The position numbers were made by a program, and so were the translations under genes. Below, in pieces: positions 27,154-37,388 of a stretch of DNA of 64,000 bases. The notes beneath the pieces are model-generated. The model was not told the origin of the DNA, made no database searches, and saw nothing but the letters and a program-made list of their open reading frames with translations. Each line of letters starts with the position of its first letter. The stretch's first letter is position 1. The stretch comes from Aquimarina spinulae (GTDB lineage: Bacteria; Bacteroidota; Bacteroidia; Flavobacteriales; Flavobacteriaceae). Location: contig NZ_CALSBP010000001.1 in NCBI RefSeq assembly GCF_943373825.1, positions 62,001 through 126,000 of the forward strand, in the 5' to 3' direction.

Positions 27154-27161
27154 TATTTTTG
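27154..27161 (+). promoter_or_regulatory. -7 promoter element for pyrD
   Basis: TATTTTTG matches TAnnTTTG exactly, 20 bases before the pyrD ATG. No standard -33 TTG was found. Confidence 0.5.
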
Positions 27162-27181
27162 CACAAGCAAAATTATATTTA

Positions 27182-28213
27182 ATGTATAAATTCTTACTAC
27201 GTCCTTTACTATTCTTGTTTGATCCAGAAAATGTGCATCATTTTACCTTTAGGATGATTCGATTTTTTTCGAAAATTCCTTTACTACCATCAATTTTTAG
27301 AAATTTATATAAAGTAGATGATCCAAAATTAGAACGAGAAATTTTTGGATTAAAATTTAATAACCCCGTGGGACTGGCTGCTGGATTTGATAAGAATGCA
27401 GTTTTATATAATGAATTAGCTGATTTTGGATTTGGGTTTATCGAAATAGGAACGGTAACTCCCAAAGGTCAGGAAGGTAATCCTAAAAAGAGATTGTTCA
27501 GGCTTAAAGAAGACCAAGGGATTATCAATAGAATGGGATTTAATAATAAAGGTCTTGAGGCGGTCGTAAATCAACTTCGAAAAAATAAGGGTAAACTTAT
27601 TATAGGAGGAAATATAGGAAAGAATACAGATACGTTACCAGAGCATTATACCAAAGACTATCTAGAGTGTTTTCGAATATTACATCCATATGTAGATTAT
27701 TTTGTTCTTAATGTGAGTTGCCCAAATGTGGGGAGCCATGCAAAACTAAATGACAAAGAATACTTAAACGAATTAATAGTAGCTGTACAAGAAGAAAATA
27801 AAACGTTCGAAAAACAAAAACCTATTGTATTGAAAATTGCACCCGATTTAAATACAAATCAACTGGATGAAATCATAGAATTAGTAGCAGATACTAATTT
27901 GGATGGAGTTATTGCAAGTAATACTTCTGTAACCCGAGAAGGGTTAAAGGCCTCTAAAAATAGATTAGAAGCTATAGGTAATGGAGGCTTAAGCGGTCAA
28001 CCCATAAAAAATAAAAGCACAGAAGTGATTAAATATTTATCAGAAAAAAGTGACAAAGCGTTTCCGATTATTGGAGTAGGAGGAATACATAGTGCTACCG
28101 ATGCTATAGAGAAATTAGAGGCTGGAGCAAGTCTGGTACAATTATATACCGGCTTTATTTATGAAGGTCCCAAATTGATCAGGGATATTAATAAAGCAAT
28201 ACTTAGTAGCTAA
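27182..28213 (+). CDS. pyrD: Dihydroorotate dehydrogenase, membrane (class 2) type
   Basis: Oxidises dihydroorotate to orotate in pyrimidine synthesis, passing electrons to quinone. The 343 residues include the N-terminal amphipathic extension (1-45) of class 2 enzymes, then [34 protein letters not shown] and IGVGGI motifs. The base position reads NVSCPN with Cys180, whereas class 2 enzymes usually show SSPN. The short gap (11 bases) to the LysE gene suggests co-transcription. Confidence 0.93.
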   Translation: MYKFLLRPLLFLFDPENVHHFTFRMIRFFSKIPLLPSIFRNLYKVDDPKLEREIFGLKFNNPVGLAAGFDKNAVLYNELADFGFGFIEIGTVTPKGQEGNPKKRLFRLKEDQGIINRMGFNNKGLEAVVNQLRKNKGKLIIGGNIGKNTDTLPEHYTKDYLECFRILHPYVDYFVLNVSCPNVGSHAKLNDKEYLNELIVAVQEENKTFEKQKPIVLKIAPDLNTNQLDEIIELVADTNLDGVIASNTSVTREGLKASKNRLEAIGNGGLSGQPIKNKSTEVIKYLSEKSDKAFPIIGVGGIHSATDAIEKLEAGASLVQLYTGFIYEGPKLIRDINKAILSS

Positions 28214-28224
28214 GCTTTTAGAAT

Positions 28225-28851
28225 ATGAACTACGAAATTCTCTACACCTTTGTTATAGCAACATTGGCATTGTCTATCTCACCAGGACCCGATAATATAT
28301 TTGTGTTAATGCAAAGTGTGGTAAACGGCAAAAAGTATGGATTGGCTGTGGTGGCTGGTCTAATGTCTGGATGTTTAATACATACTACGTTGGTTGCTTT
28401 TGGTGTATCTGCAATTATTAAACAAAGTGAAATGCTCTTTTTTACTATTAAATTATTCGGAGCGTTGTATTTGTTTTTCCTGGCTTACAAAGTGTTTAGA
28501 AGTGAAGCAGCAGTAAGTCTATCAGAAAATAGTATGCCTAAGAAAAGCCTCGGGCAATTATTTAAACAAGGGTTTATAATGAATGTTTTAAATCCTAAAG
28601 TATCTATATTCTTTTTAGCATTTTTCCCTGGATTCTTATTTAGCAAAACAATAAGTAATGTAGTACAATTTTATATACTTGGATTTCTTTTTATTGTAGT
28701 TTCGTTTATTATTTTTGGTTTGATAGCGATTCTGGCAGGATCTATTGCAGAGTATTTAAAAAAGAGCTCAAAAATCGGAGTTGTTCTAAAATGGCTTCAG
28801 ATTATTGTTTTTATCGGGATAGGAGTTTTTATTCTTATTTCGGGGAAATAA
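28225..28851 (+). CDS. LysE/RhtB-family amino acid exporter
   Basis: A 208-residue membrane protein with about six hydrophobic helices. The first helix carries the family signature LSISPGPDNIFVLMQSV; the GLMSGCLIHTTLVAFGVSAII segment and FIMNVLNPKVSIFFLAFFPGF are also characteristic. It probably exports an amino acid or related metabolite, identity unknown. Position right behind pyrD may reflect transcription only. Confidence 0.9.
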   Translation: MNYEILYTFVIATLALSISPGPDNIFVLMQSVVNGKKYGLAVVAGLMSGCLIHTTLVAFGVSAIIKQSEMLFFTIKLFGALYLFFLAYKVFRSEAAVSLSENSMPKKSLGQLFKQGFIMNVLNPKVSIFFLAFFPGFLFSKTISNVVQFYILGFLFIVVSFIIFGLIAILAGSIAEYLKKSSKIGVVLKWLQIIVFIGIGVFILISGK

Positions 28852-29281
28852 GATATTTGAATTTGATTATTATGTAATTCTTTTAGTTCTGAATTGCCCC
28901 ATATTATTCTAGATTAAATCGAGAAAAACACTTAATATGCTAAGATAAAGTGAAATATTAAGTTTTGATTTAATGATGTCTTCTTTTACTATAGATAATT
29001 ATGGTATTACAAGTAGTGATTTAGGAAATCTGATTTTGTATTGTGGTTTATAAATTTTGTATATCATATTTAATTATATAACAGTGGTAAACCAGAAAGA
29101 AAACAAGAAAAAGGTATATTTACTATGTATTAACGAACAAAATAGAGGTAGTGTATTGAAAATGAATTCTTTTTCGAATTAAGATTTTTTATGCTATATA
29201 TCTTTGATTGATTTATTAGTTTTAAAACCAATCTGTTTGATTGAAAAGATAAGGATGATATATTATATGACATAGAATAAT
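28852..29281. other. Intergenic stretch upstream of the TPR-AraC gene
   Basis: About 430 very AT-rich bases. No small ORF, repeat or terminator stood out; it presumably contains the regulator's promoter. Confidence 0.4.
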
Positions 29282-30982
29282 ATGAGTAAAATAACACAAA
29301 TAATACGGTTAGTATTTGTTTTATTTAGTACTTACTCTTCATTTTCACAACAAATAGAAGAACGTTTTGAAATTCCGGATTCTTTAAAACATAGATCTTA
29401 TGATGAAATCTATAAGAAGTATAGGTATTATATTAAAGACACAATAAAATCCCGAATTTATTTAAAAACATACCTTGAAAAAGCAAGAAAAGATGGAGAC
29501 AGTATTAAAATGGCAAGAGCTTATGGTATGCTATATTATTTTGTTGAAGATGATGTGGTTAAAATAAAATACTTAGACGAATCCATTAAACTAAGCAAAA
29601 ACCAGAACCATCTTTTTTACCCCGCTTTTCCGTACTCTAGTAAAGGAGGGTTTTACTTAAATAAGTGGGATTATGAACGAGCATTAGATAATTATCTGAT
29701 GGCTTTAAAATTCACAAAAATAAATAAGAATACAGATTTTCAATATTTGACTCAGCATAATATTGCTATTATAAAGAGTAAATTAGGTAAACATCAAGAG
29801 GCCTTGGATATTTTTAAAAAATGTCTTGATTATGAAGAAAAAATGAAGATTAGAGATACTCTTGATTATATGGAAATCATTGTAGATTTAGCAGAAACAT
29901 ATACTAAAAATAGTATGATAGATTCTTCAGATTACTATTTAAAAAGAGGCTTTTCTTTATCAAAACAGCACAATAATGATTTTTACTATAGATTTCTTTT
30001 TAATCAAGGAGTTAATTTTTATTATAAAAAAGAATACGGTAAAGCTGAGCAAAATATAAAGGAATCGTTACCATATTTATCTCAGTTAGAAGATAAGGGG
30101 CATACTGTAAACGCATATTTCTATTTGGGAAAAATAAATGAATCTATCACAAATAAAAGTGAAGCAAATTATTTCTATAAAAAAATAGATTCTGTATTTC
30201 AAAATACAAGATATATAACCCCAGAAGTAAGAGAGAGTTATTCGTTTCTAATTAATTATTATAAAACAAAAAAGGATTATAAAAATCAACTGTTATATGT
30301 AGAAAGGTTACTCAAGTTTGATAGCTTACTGCACCAAAATAATATATTGGTAAATGAAAAAATGATAAAAAAATATGATACAGCAGAACTTTTAGCAGAG
30401 AAAGAAAAGGTAATAGCATCTATAGATAGCGAAAACTCATACTTCAAAAAATCTATCAGGTTCTTAATTATTACTGTCATTGTTATAAGTGCTCTTTTTT
30501 ATTATCAATATCTAAGGAAAAGACGATATTCAAAACGGTTTAATGCATTGATTGAAGAAAAAGATAACAGTATAAAAAACAAGAATGATATCATTTCTGG
30601 AAACTCGGAAAGGAGAATTCTTAAAATATCAGATGATATTAAAGAAGATATTTTATATAAAATTCAAAAATTTGAAGAGAATTTAGGATTTCTTGAAACG
30701 AATATTACTTTAGTTAATCTTGCATCGAAACTAAATACAAATAGCAAATACCTTTCTAAAATAATTAATCAATACAAAGAAAAGAGTTTTTCTCAATATA
30801 TAAATGACCTGAGAATAGAGTATTTAATAGAAAAACTCAAAACTGATAAAATTTATACTAATTATACTGTCAAAGCCATTGGTGAAGAAATAGGATTTAA
30901 AACTGCGAATGCCTTTTCTAGAGCTTTTTTTAAGAAAACAGGAAAGTATCCATCTGATTATGTCAGAGAGCTATACAAGTAA
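29282..30982 (+). CDS. Membrane-bound TPR sensor with AraC-type DNA-binding domain
   Basis: A 566-residue one-component regulator. An N-terminal signal-like segment ends at SSFSQ, followed by a helical region of tetratricopeptide repeats (about 60-360; e.g. WDYERALDNYLMALKF, LGKHQEALDIFKKCLDYE). One membrane helix (about 393-410) is followed by a coiled stretch and a C-terminal AraC helix-turn-helix (about 460-566, ending ANAFSRAFFKKTGKYPSDYVRELY). The TPRs should lie outside the cytoplasm and the DNA-binding domain inside. Targets are unknown. Confidence 0.88.
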   Translation: MSKITQIIRLVFVLFSTYSSFSQQIEERFEIPDSLKHRSYDEIYKKYRYYIKDTIKSRIYLKTYLEKARKDGDSIKMARAYGMLYYFVEDDVVKIKYLDESIKLSKNQNHLFYPAFPYSSKGGFYLNKWDYERALDNYLMALKFTKINKNTDFQYLTQHNIAIIKSKLGKHQEALDIFKKCLDYEEKMKIRDTLDYMEIIVDLAETYTKNSMIDSSDYYLKRGFSLSKQHNNDFYYRFLFNQGVNFYYKKEYGKAEQNIKESLPYLSQLEDKGHTVNAYFYLGKINESITNKSEANYFYKKIDSVFQNTRYITPEVRESYSFLINYYKTKKDYKNQLLYVERLLKFDSLLHQNNILVNEKMIKKYDTAELLAEKEKVIASIDSENSYFKKSIRFLIITVIVISALFYYQYLRKRRYSKRFNALIEEKDNSIKNKNDIISGNSERRILKISDDIKEDILYKIQKFEENLGFLETNITLVNLASKLNTNSKYLSKIINQYKEKSFSQYINDLRIEYLIEKLKTDKIYTNYTVKAIGEEIGFKTANAFSRAFFKKTGKYPSDYVRELYK

Positions 30983-31085
30983 TTTCCGTATCAATATTAC
31001 TAGTTCGTTTTCACGGAATTGTAACTAATATTCTTTGCCTGGATGTCTTTTTAGGCTTTACATTTGATCCTGAAAAATGTAAAGT

Positions 31086-31466
31086 ATGAAATCTTATTTA
31101 CACTACAACAAAAGTAAATTTATCACTGAAATTATTGAAGCATTGTATATGAAGCAAAATATATTCATGTATACTCTAACATATCATTATGCTTATGAAG
31201 TGTTACTCTATGCATGGATAAATAAGTTCTCCTCTATAGGAAAATCAAGTGAAGAAGAAATAAAATTGATTTATAATGCTCGGAACATATTTTTACTTAA
31301 TAGCAATAGCATTTTATGTAGTGATCCTAATCTATTTTTAAAGAACTTTCTACTTATGCTTCCTATAACATATAGACAATTAACTACTCAACAAACGAAG
31401 TTAGTATACCATAAAATTGTATCATGGATACAGATATTTAAAAATTATAGAGGCTATACTACTTAA
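31086..31466 (+). CDS. Hypothetical protein
   Basis: A 126-residue ORF of aromatic- and Tyr-rich composition with no signal peptide, no clear membrane helix and no recognised motif. It follows the TPR-AraC gene by about 100 bases in the same direction. Length and an in-frame ATG near a spacer favour a real gene, but similarity evidence is lacking, so it may be a lineage orphan or a spurious ORF. Confidence 0.4.
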   Translation: MKSYLHYNKSKFITEIIEALYMKQNIFMYTLTYHYAYEVLLYAWINKFSSIGKSSEEEIKLIYNARNIFLLNSNSILCSDPNLFLKNFLLMLPITYRQLTTQQTKLVYHKIVSWIQIFKNYRGYTT

Positions 31467-31589
31467 AGTAAATCTTCCTATTAAGATTATAGATCAAAAT
31501 GTCATCATGTTTTATCATATGTTGGACAGGATACAACAAAAGATCAAAACCATTTGTAAACCATAATACATCGTTTAAATTTTATATCA

Positions 31590-32069
31590 ATGAGAAATAT
31601 TATCCAGGACTTACTTACACAAGACGAAAAAAAGAAAGCAGAAGAACTAGTTGCAGAATTAGAAGTTATATTTATAGATAAACTATCAGCATTAACGGAA
31701 AAACAACGCAGGGATTATAAGGCGATCAATGAGAAAAACAAACTGTTTGTCAATAAAATATGGGATTATCGACAACATAGTAGTTCTTTAAGTTCTCCGG
31801 ATGTAGATTGGGAGGAGTTTGAAAAGGATTACAAAGCCAGAGTATTTACAGAAAACCTTTTAGGTCGTGTAGAAAGTTTGGCGTATCGTCTGGAAAGTAC
31901 CAAAATTTTACATGATTATGATAATTATCAGGATGCATTAAACGATTATGCTTATTCTCAATACAGTAAGGGAGCAGGAAAACCGGGATTTACTGAAAAA
32001 GTAGCAGAATTAAAACAATTTTTTGCACGTACTAAAAGTATTCCAACAACCGATGAAACAGAAGAATAG
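31590..32069 (+). CDS. Helical hypothetical protein at the edge of the RHS locus
   Basis: A 159-residue, charged, all-helical soluble protein (MRNIIQDLLTQDEKKKAEEL..), ending in an acidic TTDETEE tail. No catalytic motif or export signal. Similar-sized helical proteins occur beside RHS loci in other flavobacteria as I recall them, but no function is known to me. The 21-bp-period array starts 11 bases after its stop, and the array's least interrupted frame is the same frame as this gene. Confidence 0.65.
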   Translation: MRNIIQDLLTQDEKKKAEELVAELEVIFIDKLSALTEKQRRDYKAINEKNKLFVNKIWDYRQHSSSLSSPDVDWEEFEKDYKARVFTENLLGRVESLAYRLESTKILHDYDNYQDALNDYAYSQYSKGAGKPGFTEKVAELKQFFARTKSIPTTDETEE

Positions 32070-32079
32070 CCTCATTTAA

Positions 32080-32352
32080 CCCAAAAGACCTTCTGATGGG
32101 TTAAAAAGACGTTCCGTTTAGCCAAAAAGACGAAGTTTTTAACTCAGGTAGTGAAAATTTCAGCTAAAGAAGTTAAAATTTCAACTCATTTCCTTAAAAT
32201 TTCAAGACAATGCTTTAAAAATTAAACAAATCGAGCTAAACACTTCGTTAAAAAGACGCGTAGGAAGGTTAAAAAGACGCATCACAAGATCTTTGTGGTT
32301 AAATGGTTTATAGATTCTATCAAAATTTCAGCTCAAATAATTAAAAATCAAG
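32080..32352 (+). repeat. Array with strict 21-bp period (13 units)
   Basis: AAAAAGACG occurs at 32103, 32124, 32250 and 32271, and AAAATTTCA at 32154, 32175, 32196 and 32321; all occurrences of each motif share one phase modulo 21. Cutting at 21 bases gives 13 degenerate units, each with a TTAAAA-type core; the first is a variant with CAAAAGACC. Twenty-one bases equal two helical turns and also seven codons. The array could be curved DNA, a protein-binding array or a decayed heptad-repeat coding sequence. Confidence 0.7.
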
Positions 32353-33131
32353 TTTAAAAGTTAAAAAAAGGAAAACAGGAATAACTAGTAGTATAGTAGC
32401 TAAATTTTGTATAAGCACTAAGGAATATCGAGTACTTGTAAGACTTATATAAGCATGGTACCGTTTCGTATATAATTACTAAGGGTAGTCATTTTTTTTA
32501 TGGAACGGCCATGCTTATTTCTCATATCTGTACAATATCGAGATATCAAAAATGAATACTGAATAACGAATTACCAATGATAAATTATGAATTATGAATT
32601 ACGAATGATAAAAGTCGGGTGACAGAAGTCAGAAGTTTAAACTTAGAGTCTCAGGTTCTTTGAAACTTTGCTTCTTTGGAACTAAATGAATATCGAATAC
32701 TGAATAAAACTGTAAAATGAAAAATATAAAAGCCACAAATCAAAAGACTATGAGATAAATTATCAACTAAAACTAGTTTAGCTTTTTATAGCTAAAAACC
32801 ATTTTAAATATCCTTTCCCAAACTTGTACATACTCACACTTCTCTCGTCATAATTTCAAAAAGTACAAAAGGAATATGGGAGTATGTTCACAATTACATA
32901 GTACCTCATTTATGATATGTAGCCATATAGAAAACTATTGTGTTGTGCTACTCCTGTATTCTTACTAAAAAATAATAATCTAAAAAACAAGAAGCAAACA
33001 ACCATCAGTGTATGTGTTGCCTACTTAGATAAAAGGAAAAACAGGAGTAATCCAAATCATAATTAAAGTTGAGTTTTTGTAATACCCCATCTTTTGCGGT
33101 TGCTCCTGTATCCTTTTTTAATTAAGAAAAT
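32353..33131. other. Non-coding stretch with short repeats
   Basis: About 780 bases without a convincing gene. It contains a long hairpin (32449-32518), a patch of short direct repeats of the GAATTA(C/T)GAA type (about 32551-32612), and repeated (A)GGAAAAACAGGA(G/A)TAA segments near 32366 and 33034 with inverted forms near 32949 and 33100. It looks like decayed repeat-rich DNA upstream of the RHS operon. Confidence 0.5.
32449..32518. repeat. Long imperfect hairpin
   Basis: ATAAGCATGG (32449-32458) and CCGTT (32461-32465) pair with AACGG (32504-32508) and CCATGCTTAT (32509-32518): 15 pairs with a two-base bulge and a 38-base loop. Confidence 0.6.
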
Positions 33132-33305
33132 ATGTTACCAGACGATATAAATGATATACCACCAGATACGCTCAATGGCATTTTAAAAGCATTGCATATT
33201 GATGCTGGTGAGTTTATGTACCAACTTTTAAACGATAACCCAAAACAGGTGATGATCTATGCTAAAATATATGCTTTTGTAAATGATATCACAAAAACTA
33301 TTTGA
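33132..33305 (+). CDS. Small acidic hypothetical protein in RHS locus
   Basis: A 57-residue protein (MLPDDINDIPPDTLNGILKALHIDAG..) with balanced, coding-like composition and a helical pattern. No known family. Its stop lies three bases before the next start, implying an operon with the following small gene, the HTH gene and the RHS genes. Confidence 0.6.
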   Translation: MLPDDINDIPPDTLNGILKALHIDAGEFMYQLLNDNPKQVMIYAKIYAFVNDITKTI

Positions 33306-33308
33306 ATT

Positions 33309-33520
33309 ATGAAAAACACATTACTACTAGCTATCATTATATCAATGCTCTCTTTAACCATTGCCCTACTGCAAGATAAACTGATACAGGATAAGGAACC
33401 ACACTATGAAACTAGACATAACTATCCTTTGGGGTTGACCGTGCTGAATATGATAAAATTTGGCATGATGATGAAGAATTTGAAGAAGATGAATTGTACC
33501 ATGAAGATTATGGTGAATAA
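33309..33520 (+). pseudogene. Small membrane-anchored protein gene, frame broken at a G4 run
   Basis: The N-terminus (MKNTLLLAIIISMLSLTIALL) is a signal or anchor helix. As given, the frame after 33434 becomes Met/Lys-rich and non-coding in look, continuing to 33566. Adding one G to the GGGG at 33431-33434 switches to a frame reading GVDRAEYDKIWHDDEEFEED and ending at TAA 33518-33520, an acidic tail that looks far more natural. The intended product is about 71 residues. Function unknown. Confidence 0.5.
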
Positions 33521-33637
33521 CCTCACTTTTGATGTTTCCCCAAACCATCAGCCCCGTTTCCTATAACCTACCAATAATGAACACCTGCTTATGGCTATAG
33601 CAATGATTTTTTTAATGAATGCAAAAACTTTAGAGTT

Positions 33638-33994
33638 ATGAACATCATGCTAAAACAAATCGAATTGATACAACGTATTGATCAACTAATCCGTCTTAAT
33701 GCTACCGGATCTCCTATGGAACTGGCAGCAAAATTAAAGATCTCTAAAACCAAACTATACCGCACGCTTTTTATCATGAAACAACTTAATGCCCCAGTAG
33801 AATTTGATACCTCTTCACAGCAGTATTATTATGCTGAATCGGTCAAATTCACCTGTGGTTTTTACTCCAATAAAAGCACTGTGAATCAGATGTATACTAT
33901 CGCAGAAAATATACATAAAAAAACGTTCAACTTTTTTTACCCAGTCCCGAAAAATGAAACTGGCGTGCTTTATTATTGCACACGGAGTACTTAA
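33638..33994 (+). CDS. HTH (DeoR/HTH_11-like) DNA-binding protein in RHS locus
   Basis: A 118-residue protein. A winged-helix pattern spans about 8-62 (IDQLIRLNATGSPMELAAKL, ISKTKLYRTLFIMKQL, then a beta hairpin ending YYYAESVKF). No ligand domain follows, only a short tail with three Cys. It is a plausible local regulator of the RHS operon, starting about 190 bases before it. ATG 33638 is used; a second ATG at 33647 is possible. Confidence 0.7.
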   Translation: MNIMLKQIELIQRIDQLIRLNATGSPMELAAKLKISKTKLYRTLFIMKQLNAPVEFDTSSQQYYYAESVKFTCGFYSNKSTVNQMYTIAENIHKKTFNFFYPVPKNETGVLYYCTRST

Positions 33995-34181
33995 ATACTA
34001 ACTATATAATTATCTAACTATGAAAACAAAAAAACTGCAATTTAACTTATGTAACCTATGTAAAAACAACAATTCTTAATATCAAACTAATAATCATGGA
34101 TTGTGCTATTCTTACTGATTTATACATATGGTAAGAATAGGTATGACCATAAAAAAATAATCATTACTAAAAATTACTTTT

Positions 34182-37100
34182 ATGAAAAAACAACTTTTAT
34201 TCTTTGTTTTTATGCTGAGTGCTGTGATGTCGGGTCAGGAGTTACCAGATCTGGCTCCCCCTACTCCAGAGGTAGCCGCTATGGGTAAGTATCTTGATGT
34301 GCCAGTGAGTCTTTTTACAGGCACTCCTAATATTTCGATTCCGCTGGCCAGTATCTCCGAGGGAATACTGAATGCTTCGGTCTCTGTGAGTTATCATGCT
34401 TCGGGGATTAGAGTAGGTGAGATGGCTTCCCGAGTGGGATTGGGCTGGTCACTTCATGGGGGAGGTATGATCTCCCGCCAGGTTCGCGGTATTGCCGATG
34501 ATCACACCGAAGGCTTTATTAATACCAGTAACACAATAGATCATTATTTTGCCCAGGATGCCAATGGGCGATCACAATTATTTCAATCCGCCATATCAGA
34601 CAACCAGGATTTTGAATCAGATGTCTACCATATCAATGTCGCCGGGTTGTCCGGCAAGTTCTTTTTTAATCAGAACGGTACTATCGTTATGCATCAAAAG
34701 AGTGATTTAAAGGTTGTGGCGCTTCGTGATGGGATTACCATTTCTGGATGGCAGGTGACCACCCCAGAAGGGGTGCTCTATAGTTTTGGAGTCATTCCGG
34801 GAACTACTCAACAGGTAGCTGAAATCAAGGAAACCCGTTTTTTTTTCGCAAGCAACTAATTTACCTTCAAGAATTATAGAACATACTACGGGATGGTACT
34901 TAACTCAGATTTCTGATTATCGCGGGAATCAAATTAATTTTAACTATACCAAAGGGACTCAGCAGATTACCTATTGGAATATAACGGGGCAAAGTAAAAA
35001 TTTAATAGGAGTTGGATCATCGTGTAGTAGCAGTACTGCAGCAGAGCCTGTTTCTTTGACAGAAGATAAGTATACCCCTACCTATTTATCATCTATCACT
35101 ACTACTCAAGGCAGTATTGTTTTAGAATATAATGATACCCGTATAGATCTTAAAAATGACAAAGCCCTTACTGGGGTCAAACTGTTAGATAGCAACAATG
35201 TTACTATTGATCGATATGTATTGGAACAAGACTATTTTACTTCTCCCGGGGGTATGGAGCATTTATTGAATTATGGTGATACAGATCAGCGTACCAAGCG
35301 TCTTTATCTTAAAACCATCACCCAACAAAAAGGTAGTACAGACAATAAAGTTCATCGTTTTACCTATAACCAGGCTCATCAATTACCAGAGCGTTTTTCG
35401 TTTTCGCAGGATTTATGGGGGTATTATAATGGAGTAAATAATGCTAAACTATATCCTGGTATTGTGTATGTTCCTTATACTTCTGCTGTAGAGGTAGCAG
35501 GAGCAGATAGAACCGTAAGCGAATTGCATACCAAGGCTTTATTGTTAGAAGAGATTGTTTATCCCACAGGAGGAAAAAGCAAGTTTATTTTTGAATCCAA
35601 TACCTTATCAGGGAATCAAGATTTTTTTATAGGAACCAAAATGGTAGACCAACAAATCCCAGGAGCCCAGTTGCATAACGATGCTTCACAATCCGGGGCT
35701 ACTTTTTCTACCACCTTTACCCTTAGTGAATCTACTGATGCCTATTATAGTGTAGCAGCAGAAACCTCTTGTCAATACAGTAACAACGATTGTCCGGCGA
35801 TACGTTTATATAAAGACGATGCTATTATCACGACTTTTAATACCGCCAATGAAACCGGTATTGAGCGTTTATCTGCTGGTAGCTATACTATAAAAATTGA
35901 AAATGGTCCATTTCAAACGGGGAATACTGTGAGTATTGCTTTTACTCAAAAAATAGCCATTAATGCAAGCCAGGCCAATGAAGCAATAGTTGGAGGCTTA
36001 CGGATAAAAGAAATCCAGTTTATGGATCATGATAATTCGATGATTAACAGCAAAAAATATGACTATCAAAAGTTTGATGATGCTACAGTATCCAGTGGCA
36101 GGTCTTTAAACCCTCCAGTTTTTGTATCGCGTAGGATCCCTTTTAGTGACTGTAGCCAGGATGTTTTACGATCAAATGCGATTTTTCCACTCAATGGTCA
36201 AGGTGGTTCTCATGTAAATTATACAAATGTTACCGAGTATACTCAGGGGCAGGAAAATGGAAAAACCCAGTACATCTATAGCTACAGTGCAGATGGGAGT
36301 ATTAATGCTACTAATGTATTTGAAGGTATTGGTAATTTGATGGTTCCTGCAACAGATTATTCACATCGTAGAGGTCAGTTATTAGAAGAGAAACAGTATC
36401 GATATGAGAAATCAACAGATAAGTTTACCATAGCTGAAGCCACAAAAACGATCTATACGCCTACCGATGATTTACGAACACAAAACCTGATGATGGGTAA
36501 GGTTGGGGACCTTAATGAACATGCAAGATATGATAACATCAGTGAACGCTATTTACCCTCTGGTACAGAAACAACAATATATTATCCATCGGGAGATGTA
36601 AAAACGACGACTCAGTATAGTTATGATATAGGGTATCAGGGGAGAACCATCCCTATAGCAACTACCACTACCAATAGTTTTGGGGAGACGATAACCTCTA
36701 AACGCTTTTTTGCAGATGATGTAACCTCTGCTACCGCTCTTGGAGCACCTCTTACTACTGAGGAGTATACGGCAATAGGTACTCTTAAAAAGAGTAGTAG
36801 TTATCGTATAGGAGCGCCTATCCAGCAAGAAACCTGGGTAGGGGGTCAACAAGTAAGTGTACAACGTACGACATATAAGGTTTGGAATGGTATGACCTTA
36901 CCCAAGACGATTCAAGCCTCTAAATCAGGAGGGGCTCTGGAAGATCGTATCGAATACCTCTCTTATGATGCCAAAGGGAATCCCTTAGAGGTAAAACAAT
37001 CAGAAGGGAGTCACCTTATTTATATCTGGGGGTATCAGGATAGTTTTCCTATTGCCAAGGTTGTAAAATCCAGTTATACGGGTATGCCAGCAGCAGTAAC

Positions 37101-37380
37101 GAGTTTGATTGATCAGTTAAAAACGGTTTCAAACAGTGAAGATACTACCGCAAAAGAGCAAAGCATGCGAGATCTGGTGGTTCAGCTTCGGGCACATCCT
37201 TATTTTGCTGGTGCACAGATCACTTCCTATACCTATGACCCACTGATAGGGGTAACCTCGGTTACCGATCCCAAAGGGTATACTATGCATTATAGCTATG
37301 ATACCTTCAATAGATTGGAATATGTAAAGGATGATGCCGGGAAGCTGATTTCAGAGAACAAATACGGGTATAAAAAATAA
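34182..37380 (+). CDS. Secreted RHS/YD-repeat carrier protein 1 (single-base frame break)
   Basis: Two abutting open frames, 34182-34859 and from about 34845 to 37380, form one gene of about 1065 codons. Removing one T from the nine-T run at 34838-34846 joins them without a gap in sense. It has a signal peptide (MKKQLLFFVFMLSAVMSGQ), an N-terminal SpvB/RHS-like entry region (TPNISIPLASISEGILNASV, SYHASGIRVGEMASRVGLGW) and a C-terminus with YD motifs (YTYDPLIGVTSVTDPKG, YDTFNRLEYVKD). In flavobacterial RHS loci such a protein precedes the main RHS effector. GC content is well above that of neighbouring genes. Confidence 0.8.
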
Positions 37381-37388
37381 GAAAAACA

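Noticed and set aside
33434..33566. C-terminal part of the open frame 33309-33566
   Set aside because: It is Met/Lys-rich and unnatural; the adjacent frame ending at 33520 gives the likelier product, so the long frame was not accepted as the gene.
34021..34080. A 19-codon ORF with two Cys before the RHS genes
   Set aside because: No leader pattern or family; too short to support.
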